Position numbers and translations under genes: made by a program
Shown: positions 1 to 5,802 of the stretch, in pieces
Layout: each line of letters opens with the position of its first letter
Position numbering within the stretch: position 1 is the first letter of the stretch
The notes under the pieces: generated by a model
Seen by the model: only the letters and a program-made list of their open reading frames with translations
Databases searched by the model: none
Told to the model about the DNA's origin: nothing
Origin: Tannerellaceae bacterium
GTDB lineage: Bacteria; Bacteroidota; Bacteroidia; Bacteroidales; Tannerellaceae
DNA: 5,802 bases
NCBI GenBank assembly: GCA_031273385.1
Contig: JAISRY010000236.1
Coordinates: 1 to 5,802 of the forward strand
Direction: 5' to 3'

Positions 1-50
1 TCGTTTTTGATTCATTATCAAATTTGACCAGAGGGGTTATTTTACTCCTC

Positions 51-80
51 CAAAGATACTGATAATAAATCATTTGACAA
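51..80 (-). promoter_or_regulatory. Bacteroidota-type promoter reading leftward out of the window
   Basis: Read on the minus strand, TATCTTTG (plus positions 51-58) matches the TAnnTTTG -7 consensus exactly. A TTG -33 element (plus 78-80) lies 19 nt upstream, which is the expected spacing. It sits just after the DUF4301 stop codon and points away from everything annotated here, so it probably drives a gene beyond the left edge. Transcription should begin near position 45-48. A 6-bp inverted repeat at 31-50 (stem 31-36/45-50, one G-T pair, 8-nt loop) would fall at the 5' end of that transcript. This is a motif match only; no coding start is visible in the remaining bases. Confidence 0.45.
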
Positions 81-123
81 TGAAATAAGCCATGTTTTTA
101 TTTTACCAAAGTAGAATTAAACG

Positions 124-1608
124 TTATTGATGTTCGGGGCGTAACAGGTCGTTTACCGTCTTGACGGGACTGAACGTTTCGGCGGGCACCTCGACGAAGA
201 CGGTGTTCCAATCGCTCATCGCCCCGTTCCACAGGCCGGGCAGCTCCAGGGCTTTCAGCTTCTTTCCCTCCTTGCTTTTGCAGGAGATAAAACCGGTGTT
301 ACTGTCCACGTAATCGGGGAGGTGATACTTCTGCCCCTTATGGTCTTTGAGCGCACAGACGATATCCACGGGATTGAAATAGGCGCTCTGTTCGAGCATC
401 TCCCTTTTCAGGGGGTCGTTCATGTCGATCTGGGATGCTTCCACGATCTGAGGCGATACCGTCCCGTCGGGGTTTACCGCCAGGAAAGGCCCTCCGCCCG
501 GTTCGCCGGAATTTCTGACCATGCCGCAGACGCGCAAGGGGCGCGACAGTTTATTGCGGATATAGAGGATCAGCTCGGCATCTTCGAGGTATTTCAGTTC
601 GCCATTCCGCACACAGAGCTCGTCCTGGAGGAAATGGATCATCTCTTCCACCTGCTTGTGGGAGTATTTCCCGCTCTCGATCAGCTCCAGGCAGGCGAAG
701 ATGCGCTTCTGCAGGGTCACCAGCAGTCCGCCCAGCATCTTTTTGAAGATGACGGTTGAATATTTGAGGCTGTCGGGGGCGACATTGTCGATATTCTTGA
801 TGAACACCACGTCTGCGTCAAGGTCGTTCAGGTTTTCGATCAACGCACCGTGCCCTCCGGGGCGGAAAATCAACTCCCCCTTTCCATCCCTCAGCGGACG
901 GTTCTCCATATCTACCGCAATCCGGTCTGTACTTGGCTTCTGTATGCTGTACGAGATGGTAAAACGGACGGAGAACTGCTCGTCGATCAACCGCTGGCGG
1001 TGGGTCACGAACTTTCGGAACAGCGCCTCCTGCTCCGCCGGTACGGTGAAGTGGAGAAAGACCTCCCCGAAGCTGTTTTTGGTATACATCGCCCCCTCCG
1101 CCAGATGCTCTTCGGCAGCCGAGCGCGGCCGTTTGGGATAGGTGTGGAAAAGGATCATCCCCTTGGGGTGATGGCCATAGTTCAGCCCTTTCTCTTCAAG
1201 GAGGTTGGCGACGACGGCTTTGTATCTCCCCGCGGCCAGTAGCGCCGGAATACCCGCCCCCTCGTTGATGAGGCACACCTCGTTCAGCCGGTCGTAAAAG
1301 GCAAACTTCCCGATCCCCTCAAAGAACGCCCGTTCGTACGCCGTCGCCGGCTCGTCATATCCGGCGGCAAGGAAAGCGTACAGCTCCATAAACATACGGC
1401 TCGCCGCGCCCGAAGCGGGGACAAACTTAAAAATCCGCTTTCCCTCTTTGCGGTACTGATCCCAGGCCGTGACGTAATCAATCTGCTTTTCCTGCGGGAT
1501 GACCATAATACCCTTACCGGCCGAAGCCGGAGCCGTTATGTCGAGAAAAGGGAAACCCCTCTCAAAACAGGCCAGTTGTTCCTCGATGTCTTTTGCTTTT
1601 TCACTCAT
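124..1608 (-). CDS. DUF4301 family protein, probable UGPase/UAP-like nucleotidyltransferase fold
   Basis: I recognise this as a DUF4301 protein, a family without an assigned reaction. With the start at 1608 it has 494 residues, begins MSEKAKD and soon reaches the conserved block GFPFL (18-22). Several blocks recall UDP-glucose and UDP-N-acetylhexosamine pyrophosphorylases: VPASGAASRMF (63-73) in the place of the glycine-rich LAGGxGTR nucleotide loop, PGGHGAL (250-256) like their P.GHGDLY, IKNIDNV (270-276) like their N.DNL metal-binding strand, and EVPAETFSPVKT (473-484) like the eukaryotic UGPase C-terminal VPRSRFLPVKT. I infer a cytosolic sugar-nucleotide or related uridylyl/nucleotidyl transferase; the substrate is unknown. 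No signal peptide or membrane segment is visible. ATGs at 1617 and 1713 are alternative starts. The 1713 start lies upstream of the probable promoter and adds residues that do not look like the family. The AAAGA before 1617 is well spaced for 1608. The gene is monocistronic here and diverges from relA. Confidence 0.88.
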   Translation of the reverse strand: MSEKAKDIEEQLACFERGFPFLDITAPASAGKGIMVIPQEKQIDYVTAWDQYRKEGKRIFKFVPASGAASRMFMELYAFLAAGYDEPATAYERAFFEGIGKFAFYDRLNEVCLINEGAGIPALLAAGRYKAVVANLLEEKGLNYGHHPKGMILFHTYPKRPRSAAEEHLAEGAMYTKNSFGEVFLHFTVPAEQEALFRKFVTHRQRLIDEQFSVRFTISYSIQKPSTDRIAVDMENRPLRDGKGELIFRPGGHGALIENLNDLDADVVFIKNIDNVAPDSLKYSTVIFKKMLGGLLVTLQKRIFACLELIESGKYSHKQVEEMIHFLQDELCVRNGELKYLEDAELILYIRNKLSRPLRVCGMVRNSGEPGGGPFLAVNPDGTVSPQIVEASQIDMNDPLKREMLEQSAYFNPVDIVCALKDHKGQKYHLPDYVDSNTGFISCKSKEGKKLKALELPGLWNGAMSDWNTVFVEVPAETFSPVKTVNDLLRPEHQ

Positions 1609-1650
1609 ACCATACATTCTTTCATTCCGTTTCTTAGCTTCTGTTGCCGG

Positions 1651-1658
1651 CAAATGTA
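1651..1658 (-). promoter_or_regulatory. -7 promoter box for the DUF4301 gene
   Basis: On the minus strand the sequence TACATTTG matches the Bacteroidota -7 consensus TAnnTTTG. It lies about 40-50 nt upstream of the ATGs at 1617 and 1608, giving a short leader of roughly 30 nt. No TTG -33 element is seen 19-21 nt upstream; the nearest TTG is 30 nt away. The call therefore rests on the -7 box and its position. The box argues that the upstream ATG at 1713 is not the real start. Confidence 0.45.
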
Positions 1659-1721
1659 TAAAATACTGTGAGATTTTCACCGGAGTTTCAACAAAAAAAG
1701 ATACTTTTACCATTTTATTTC

Positions 1722-3944
1722 ATGCCTATGCAGACAGAACCATTCTTTACGGCAGAAGAAAAGAGCTTGTTTTTCGCCAAATACAAACAGCTCTTGAGCA
1801 GCTTGTACGCTTTCCTGGAAAAAGAGGACATCCGGAAAATGCGCAAGCTGATGCAACAGGTCGTTTCGCTGGATTGTTACGCGAGGGACAAGAACGGGAT
1901 CAACGGGCTTTTACGGAACATCGACACCGCCCTGATCGCCGTCACGGAGATCAGCCTGAAACGGGCGCCGGTCATCGCTATCCTGCTCTACCGCCCGGTG
2001 TGGAAGAACCTCATCACGCTGGAAGAGGTCAGGAAGACGTTCGACGACGACGTCGCCCTGATCATCAGCCGCCTGCTCAAAACGTCCGACCTCTATGCCC
2101 GCAATACGGCCATCGACTCCGAAAACTTCCACCGCCTGCTCTTCTCCTTTGCCGAAGATGTGCGGGTCATCCTCCTGATGATCGCCGACCGCCTCTGCGT
2201 CATGCGTATGGGCAAACAGCTGAAAGAGGAGAACGACCGCCTACGGCTCGCCATGGAGGCCTCCTACCTCTACGCTCCCCTGGCGCACCGGCTGGGGCTT
2301 TACAAGATAAAGGGGGAGATGGAAGACCTGTCGCTGAAATACACCGACCCGGCACAGTTCGACTTCATCAAACAGAAGCTGAACGAGACCAAACGTTCGC
2401 GCGACGCCTATATCGCCGAATTTATCGCCCCCGTCAAGAAGAAGCTCGAAGAGGCCGGCTTTACGTTCGATATCAAAGGGCGGACAAAGTCGATCTATTC
2501 CATCAATAACAAGCTGAAAAAGCAGCAGATCGAGTTCGAAAACATCTACGACCTCTTCGCTATCCGTATCGTGCTGGATACCCCGCCGGAGCGGGAACGC
2601 CTGGAATGTTGGCAGGCCTATTCCATCGTCACCGACATGTACCAGCCCAACCCCAAACGGATGAAAGATTGGATTTCCATCCCCAAAAGCAACGGCTACG
2701 AAAGCCTGCACGTCACCGTCATGGGGCCGCGCAACCGCTGGGTAGAGGTACAGATCCGCACCGTGCGCATGGACGAGATCGCCGAACGGGGACTGGCGGC
2801 GCACTGGAAATACAAAGGCGTGAAAGAGGAGACCGGGCTGGACGAGTTCCTGAACAACGTCCGCATGGCGCTGGAATCGAAAGAGGCCAACCCGCTCGAC
2901 CTGATGAAAGACTTTAAAATGGATCTCTATAAAGACGAGATCTATGTCTTTACACCCGCCGGAGCGCTTATCCAACTGCCCAAAGGCGCAACCATACTCG
3001 ATTTCGCCTTTGCCATCCATACCGGGCTGGGAAGCAAATGCGTCTCGGCCAAGGTGAACAACAAAAATGTACCGATCAAGCATGTCCTCAACAACGGCGA
3101 TACGGTGACCATCATCACCTCCCCCTCCCAAACGCCGAAACGCGACTGGCTCAGCTTCGTCACCACCTCAAAGGCACGCATGAAGATCCGCCAGGCGCTG
3201 CGCGAAGAGGCGGCCAAGTCGGCCGAATATGCAAAAGAGCTGCTGCAACGCCGCTTCAAAAACCGGAAGATCGACGTCGATGAGGGGCTGCTGATGCGGT
3301 ATATCAAAAAGAAAGGCTACAAGACGTTGACCGATTTCTACCTCGATATATCCGAAGAGCGGCTGGACGCCAACCAGGTCATCGACGACTACCTCGAGCT
3401 GGAGCGGAAAGAAAAGGAGACCAACGAACGCACCGACGTCAGGAGCGCCGAGGACTTCGTGACGACCACCGAAGCCGAAGAGATCGCCACCCACCAGGAT
3501 GTGCTGGTGATCGACAAGAACCTGACGGGGATAGAATATAAGTTGGCCAAGTGCTGCAACCCGATCTATGGGGACGACGTCTTCGGCTTCGTATCGACGC
3601 AGGGGATCAAGATACACCGCATGGACTGCCCCAACGCGCAGGGGATGTTCAGCCGTTTCGGCTACCGTATTATACAGGCGCGCTGGAGCGGAAAGGGGGA
3701 CAACGGGTATGTGGTCAACCTGAGGGTCATCGGGCGCGACAATATCACGATCGTGAGCAATATCACGTCGGTCATCGGTAAGGAGAACGGCGTCACGCTC
3801 CGCTCCCTCCATATTGATTCGGTAGACGGCTTTTTCCAGGGACACTTCGCCGTACTGGTCAAAGATACCCGCACCCTGGGATTGCTGACGGGCAAGATTA
3901 AATCGGTCAAGGGGGTCAAAAGCGTGGAGCGGCTAAACGCTTAG
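1722..3944 (+). CDS. relA: RelA/SpoT homologue, (p)ppGpp synthetase with degenerate hydrolase domain
   Basis: A 740-residue long RSH protein that makes (p)ppGpp from ATP and GTP/GDP, normally on ribosomes stalled by uncharged tRNA. Domains in order: degenerate HD hydrolase region (about 55-165), where the catalytic LLHD..ED block reads LLYRPVWK (88-95) although MIADRLCVMR (153-162) remains; synthetase (about 240-365) with GRTKSIYSI (253-261), RMKD (313-316), PKSNGYESLH (321-330), EVQIRT (342-347) and AERGLAAHWKYK (354-365, candidate catalytic Glu355); TGS (405-466); helical domain (about 480-560); conserved Cys/His zinc-finger-like domain with KCCNP (610-614), His632 and Cys636; C-terminal ACT/RRM (about 663-737). 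I infer synthetase-only activity, hence the RelA name rather than SpoT. The frame is open upstream to a GTG at 1668, but the ATG at 1722 starts the family-like MPMQTEPFF; a second in-frame ATG is at 1728. Its stop overlaps that of the convergent cca gene. Confidence 0.95.
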   Translation: MPMQTEPFFTAEEKSLFFAKYKQLLSSLYAFLEKEDIRKMRKLMQQVVSLDCYARDKNGINGLLRNIDTALIAVTEISLKRAPVIAILLYRPVWKNLITLEEVRKTFDDDVALIISRLLKTSDLYARNTAIDSENFHRLLFSFAEDVRVILLMIADRLCVMRMGKQLKEENDRLRLAMEASYLYAPLAHRLGLYKIKGEMEDLSLKYTDPAQFDFIKQKLNETKRSRDAYIAEFIAPVKKKLEEAGFTFDIKGRTKSIYSINNKLKKQQIEFENIYDLFAIRIVLDTPPERERLECWQAYSIVTDMYQPNPKRMKDWISIPKSNGYESLHVTVMGPRNRWVEVQIRTVRMDEIAERGLAAHWKYKGVKEETGLDEFLNNVRMALESKEANPLDLMKDFKMDLYKDEIYVFTPAGALIQLPKGATILDFAFAIHTGLGSKCVSAKVNNKNVPIKHVLNNGDTVTIITSPSQTPKRDWLSFVTTSKARMKIRQALREEAAKSAEYAKELLQRRFKNRKIDVDEGLLMRYIKKKGYKTLTDFYLDISEERLDANQVIDDYLELERKEKETNERTDVRSAEDFVTTTEAEEIATHQDVLVIDKNLTGIEYKLAKCCNPIYGDDVFGFVSTQGIKIHRMDCPNAQGMFSRFGYRIIQARWSGKGDNGYVVNLRVIGRDNITIVSNITSVIGKENGVTLRSLHIDSVDGFFQGHFAVLVKDTRTLGLLTGKIKSVKGVKSVERLNA

Positions 3945-5374
3945 ACAGGCTTCAACCCCATCTCCTCCGCCTGTTGCAGCATGTATTGACGGGCTGCTTC
4001 GTACTCGTTGGGGATAACGCCGTCCAGGATGGCATTCTTGATCTTTTCCTTGATCAGGCCGACAGGCTTGGAGGGCGGCAGGCCGAACGTCGTCATGATC
4101 TCTTCGCCCGAAACCGGCGGCTGGAAATTCCGCACCCTGTCTTTCTCCTCTATCTCCGCCAGCTTCTCGCGTACCAGGCGGAAATTGTTCAGGTAACGGC
4201 GCACCTTGTCGGGGTTCTTACTCGTAATGTCCGCTTCGCAAAGCAGCATCAAATCGTCGATATCGTCGCCCGCATCAAACAGGAGGCGGCGGATGGCGGA
4301 GTCGGTCACTTCGTCGTCGGCCAGCCCGATGGGGCGCATGTGCAGGTTGACCATCTTCTGGACATACCTCATCCTGTCGTTCGTCGGCAGCTTCATCTTG
4401 CGGAAAATACCGGGGATCATCCGTTCGCCGACAAAGTTGTGGTTATGGAACGTCCACCCCAGGCGGTTGTCCCACCGCTTCGTGACCGGCTTGGCGATAT
4501 CATGGAGCAGTGCGCTCCAGCGAAGCCACAAATTATCGCTATGCCGGCACAAACGATCCAGCACCATCAGCGTATGCGAAAAGTTGTCCTTATGCCCGAT
4601 CCCCTCCTTCGTCTCCGCCCCCTTTAAGGCGCTCAGTTCGGGGAAGATGAGCGGGAGCAGGCCGGACTTGTCCAACAGGTCGAAACCGATGGATGGCCGC
4701 GCAGAGAGGATAATCTTGTTCAGTTCGTCGGCGATGCGCTCTTTCGAGATAATCCCGATGCGTTCCCGGTTACGCGCGATCGCATCAAACGTATCGGGAT
4801 CGAGGTAAAACCCCAGTTGGCTGGCAAAGCGGACAGCCCGCATCATGCGCAAGGGGTCGTCGCTAAAGGTCACGTCCGGCTCGAGGGGCGTCCGGATGGT
4901 CAGGTTCGCGAGGTCGGCCAGCCCGTCAAAGGGATCAGAGAGGCAGCCGTAATCGGCTTTGTTGAGGCATAGCGCCATGGCGTTGATCGTAAAATCCCGT
5001 CGGTTCTGGTCATCTTCGAGCGTACCGTCCTCCACGATGGGCTTCCGGCTGTCGCGGGTATAGGACTCTTTCCGTGCGCCGACAAACTCCAGCTCCCATT
5101 CGCCGGACTTCACCTGCGCCGTCCCGAAGTTTTTAAACACGGAGAGATGGCTGTTCTTCCCCATCTTTCGGGCGACGGCTTTAGCCAGCTCGATACCGCT
5201 TCCCACCACCACTATATCAATATCCTTAGACGGACGGTTCAGGAAAAGATCCCTCACATATCCCCCAATCACATATACCTCCAGATTCAACCCGTCAGCC
5301 ACCTCCGACACCGTATAAAAAGGTTCGGTCGAAAGATGCCGGACGATATCCTCATTGCTCAAGCCTGAATACAT
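3941..5374 (-). CDS. cca: CCA-adding tRNA nucleotidyltransferase with fused HD domain
   Basis: A 477-residue class II tRNA nucleotidyltransferase, which adds or repairs the 3'-CCA end of tRNAs using CTP and ATP. The N-terminal polymerase head has GGYVRD (37-42), the metal-binding DIDIVV (51-56, Asp51 and Asp53) and RRDFTINAM (125-133). The base-recognising motif reads DDPLRMMRAVRFA (172-184), an Asp where the textbook EDxxR has Glu. The neck follows with ISKERIADEL (209-218). An HD phosphohydrolase domain occupies about 260-385, with FSH (265-267), LLHDIAKP (289-296), FHNHN (309-313) and an ADITSKNP block (381-388). HD domains in such fusions are associated with 2',3'-cyclic phosphodiesterase or phosphatase activity on tRNA ends. 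The C-terminal part (420-470) is the usual tail. A poly(A) polymerase is the alternative, but the HD fusion and Bacteroidota context favour CCA addition. The ATG at 5374 lies about 25 nt after a consensus -7 box. Confidence 0.93.
   Translation of the reverse strand: MYSGLSNEDIVRHLSTEPFYTVSEVADGLNLEVYVIGGYVRDLFLNRPSKDIDIVVVGSGIELAKAVARKMGKNSHLSVFKNFGTAQVKSGEWELEFVGARKESYTRDSRKPIVEDGTLEDDQNRRDFTINAMALCLNKADYGCLSDPFDGLADLANLTIRTPLEPDVTFSDDPLRMMRAVRFASQLGFYLDPDTFDAIARNRERIGIISKERIADELNKIILSARPSIGFDLLDKSGLLPLIFPELSALKGAETKEGIGHKDNFSHTLMVLDRLCRHSDNLWLRWSALLHDIAKPVTKRWDNRLGWTFHNHNFVGERMIPGIFRKMKLPTNDRMRYVQKMVNLHMRPIGLADDEVTDSAIRRLLFDAGDDIDDLMLLCEADITSKNPDKVRRYLNNFRLVREKLAEIEEKDRVRNFQPPVSGEEIMTTFGLPPSKPVGLIKEKIKNAILDGVIPNEYEAARQYMLQQAEEMGLKPV
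3944..3975. other. Inverted repeat just past the relA stop codon
   Basis: ACAGGC (3945-3950) and GCCTGT (3969-3974) form a perfect 6-bp stem, extendable by one G-T pair (3944/3975), around an 18-nt pyrimidine-rich loop. It directly follows the relA stop and lies inside the last codons of cca. Neither strand has a T-run after it, and the loop is long, so it does not qualify as a standard intrinsic terminator. It could protect the relA 3' end or be chance. Confidence 0.25.
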
Positions 5375-5399
5375 AAATCCCTTTCTTTGTTTTAGCCCA

Positions 5400-5407
5400 C
5401 AAAGATA
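5400..5407 (-). promoter_or_regulatory. -7 promoter box for cca
   Basis: Minus-strand TATCTTTG matches TAnnTTTG exactly and lies about 25 nt before the cca ATG. A TTTG (plus 5423-5426) is 15 nt further upstream, shorter than the usual 19-21 nt, so the -33 element is doubtful. Confidence 0.55.
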
Positions 5408-5480
5408 GGCATTTTCCCCTCACAAACCAGCGGGTGGACAAAATGTTGTGTTGCAGAGGATAGGCAAAAACAAAAAGTCG

Positions 5481-5488
5481 TATCTTTG
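5481..5488 (+). promoter_or_regulatory. -7 promoter box for the DUF3791/DUF3990 pair
   Basis: Plus-strand TATCTTTG matches TAnnTTTG exactly, 21 nt before the ATG at 5510, so the leader would be under 20 nt. An AAGGA follows at 5493-5497 and may contribute to ribosome binding. The nearest TTG upstream (5451-5453) is 27 nt away, so no good -33 element is seen. It faces away from the identical cca -7 box, making 5375-5509 a divergent promoter region. Confidence 0.5.
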
Positions 5489-5509
5489 CCATAAGGAATT
5501 TAAACCAGC

Positions 5510-5776
5510 ATGAATATGAGCGCTATATCTGAAGAGGACAGGAAAATATTAGACAGCGGCACGGACAGGATGAACCGTATCCGCTTTATGAATTTCATCA
5601 TTTCTGAATTCGCCCTCGGATTCAAGATGAAGCAACCCAAAGCGTTCAAATACCTGAACGATTATGGCGGCCTTAAATTCTTGATAGACAACTACGAATA
5701 TCTACACACCCAGTCGGAATACAACACCGCCATGACACTGCTCCATGTCTGCCGCAGAAACGGAGGGTGGCTATGA
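5510..5776 (+). CDS. Small DUF3791 family protein
   Basis: An 88-residue soluble protein of unknown function. The segment MNFIISEFALGFKM (27-40) followed by AFKYLNDYGGLKFLIDNY (45-62) and EYLHTQ (63-68) fits DUF3791, whose hallmark I know as a helical domain ending in ID.Y..LHTQ. The first 20 residues are charged and variable. In-frame ATGs at 5516, 5570 and 5588 offer shorter products, but 5510 follows the promoter box and AAGGA best. There is no signal peptide or membrane helix. The gene overlaps the next start by 4 nt, so the two are probably translationally coupled. DUF3791 genes often sit beside DUF3990 genes, and an antitoxin, adaptor or specificity partner role is conceivable but unproven. 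By hand count its GC is about 45%, lower than sampled relA rows (55-63%), which hints at acquired DNA. Confidence 0.75.
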   Translation: MNMSAISEEDRKILDSGTDRMNRIRFMNFIISEFALGFKMKQPKAFKYLNDYGGLKFLIDNYEYLHTQSEYNTAMTLLHVCRRNGGWL

Positions 5777-5802
5777 AAGTATTTCACGGCAGCGACGTAT
5801 GG
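5773..5802 (+). CDS. 5' end of a probable DUF3990 gene (truncated by the window edge)
   Basis: Only ten codons are present, reading MKVFHGSDVW. The start ATG overlaps the DUF3791 stop as ATGA, with a GGAGGG (5762-5767) 5 nt upstream that is a strong ribosome-binding match for this phylum. The (Y/F)HGS strand at the extreme N-terminus is typical of DUF3990, which I associate with the ADP-ribosyltransferase superfamily, where this His belongs to the NAD-binding triad. The assignment depends on the short motif plus the DUF3791 neighbour; the rest of the triad lies outside the window. Confidence 0.6.
   Translation, partial: MKVFHGSDVW

Noticed and set aside
31..50. Hairpin GAGGGG...CTCCTC as a terminator
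   Set aside because: The stem is only 6 bp with a wobble pair, and neither strand has a T-run after it.
22..80. Near-repeat ATTTGACCA/ATTTGACAA (22-30 and 72-80)
   Set aside because: Two 9-nt copies with a mismatch in AT-rich DNA are easily explained by chance.
74..102. TTGACA-N17-TTTATT as a sigma-70 type promoter on the plus strand
   Set aside because: Bacteroidota primary sigma factor does not use this consensus, and no plus-strand gene follows.
1702..1709. TACTTTTA as a -7 box for relA
   Set aside because: It mismatches TAnnTTTG at the important final G, leaves a leader of only about 10 nt and has no -33 TTG at proper spacing. The relA promoter remains unassigned.
1668..1721. Upstream GTG start extending RelA by 18 residues
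   Set aside because: The added residues do not resemble RSH N-termini, and the extension overlaps the divergent promoter region. The ATG at 1722 gives a family-like start.
1499..2509. Long plus-strand open frame overlapping relA and DUF4301
   Set aside because: It is rich in Arg/Pro/Gly with no recognisable domain and lies out of frame over relA, typical of a shadow frame in GC-rich coding DNA.
2241..3131. 296-codon minus-strand open frame opposite relA
   Set aside because: It is antisense to conserved synthetase and TGS coding sequence, with no family resemblance and no promoter or ribosome-binding signal.
3974..4627. 217-codon plus-strand open frame inside cca
   Set aside because: It is antisense to a fully recognisable enzyme and has low-complexity shadow composition.

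Overview
The window looks like chromosomal DNA from a gut-type Bacteroidota, most likely order Bacteroidales. The evidence is four sites matching the Bacteroidota -7 promoter box TAnnTTTG upstream of genes or at plausible distances, start regions without strong Shine-Dalgarno sequences, and a DUF4301 protein, a family I know mainly from this phylum. The coding DNA is fairly GC-rich (roughly 55-60% in sampled rows), which would suit a Parabacteroides-like lineage, but the genus is a guess. No tRNA, rRNA, CRISPR array, insertion sequence or attachment site is visible.

Layout: (1) positions 1-123 are a short AT-rich spacer with a good minus-strand promoter pointing out of the left edge. (2) 124-1608 (minus) encodes a DUF4301 protein. 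Its motifs resemble the UDP-sugar pyrophosphorylase (UGPase/UAP) fold, which suggests a cryptic nucleotidyltransferase. (3) 1722-3944 (plus) is a long RelA/SpoT homologue that runs divergently from DUF4301. Its N-terminal hydrolase (HD) domain has lost the HD signature, but its (p)ppGpp synthetase domain is intact and carries an RxKD motif. (4) 3941-5374 (minus) is an HD-fused CCA-adding tRNA nucleotidyltransferase. It converges on relA and the two stop codons overlap in the tetranucleotide TTAG. (5) 5375-5509 is a divergent promoter region with facing -7 boxes. (6) 5510-5776 (plus) is a small DUF3791 protein, overlapped by 4 nt (ATGA) by the first ten codons of a gene whose start MKVFHGS looks like DUF3990, a likely ADP-ribosyltransferase-fold family.

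Functionally, the centre is ordinary housekeeping: stringent-response alarmone synthesis next to maturation of the tRNA 3' end that RelA senses indirectly on the ribosome. The least characterised part is the right edge. The DUF3791/DUF3990 pair is a tightly coupled, lower-GC two-gene unit that could be a toxin-antitoxin-like or effector/partner module. Only its beginning is in the window.
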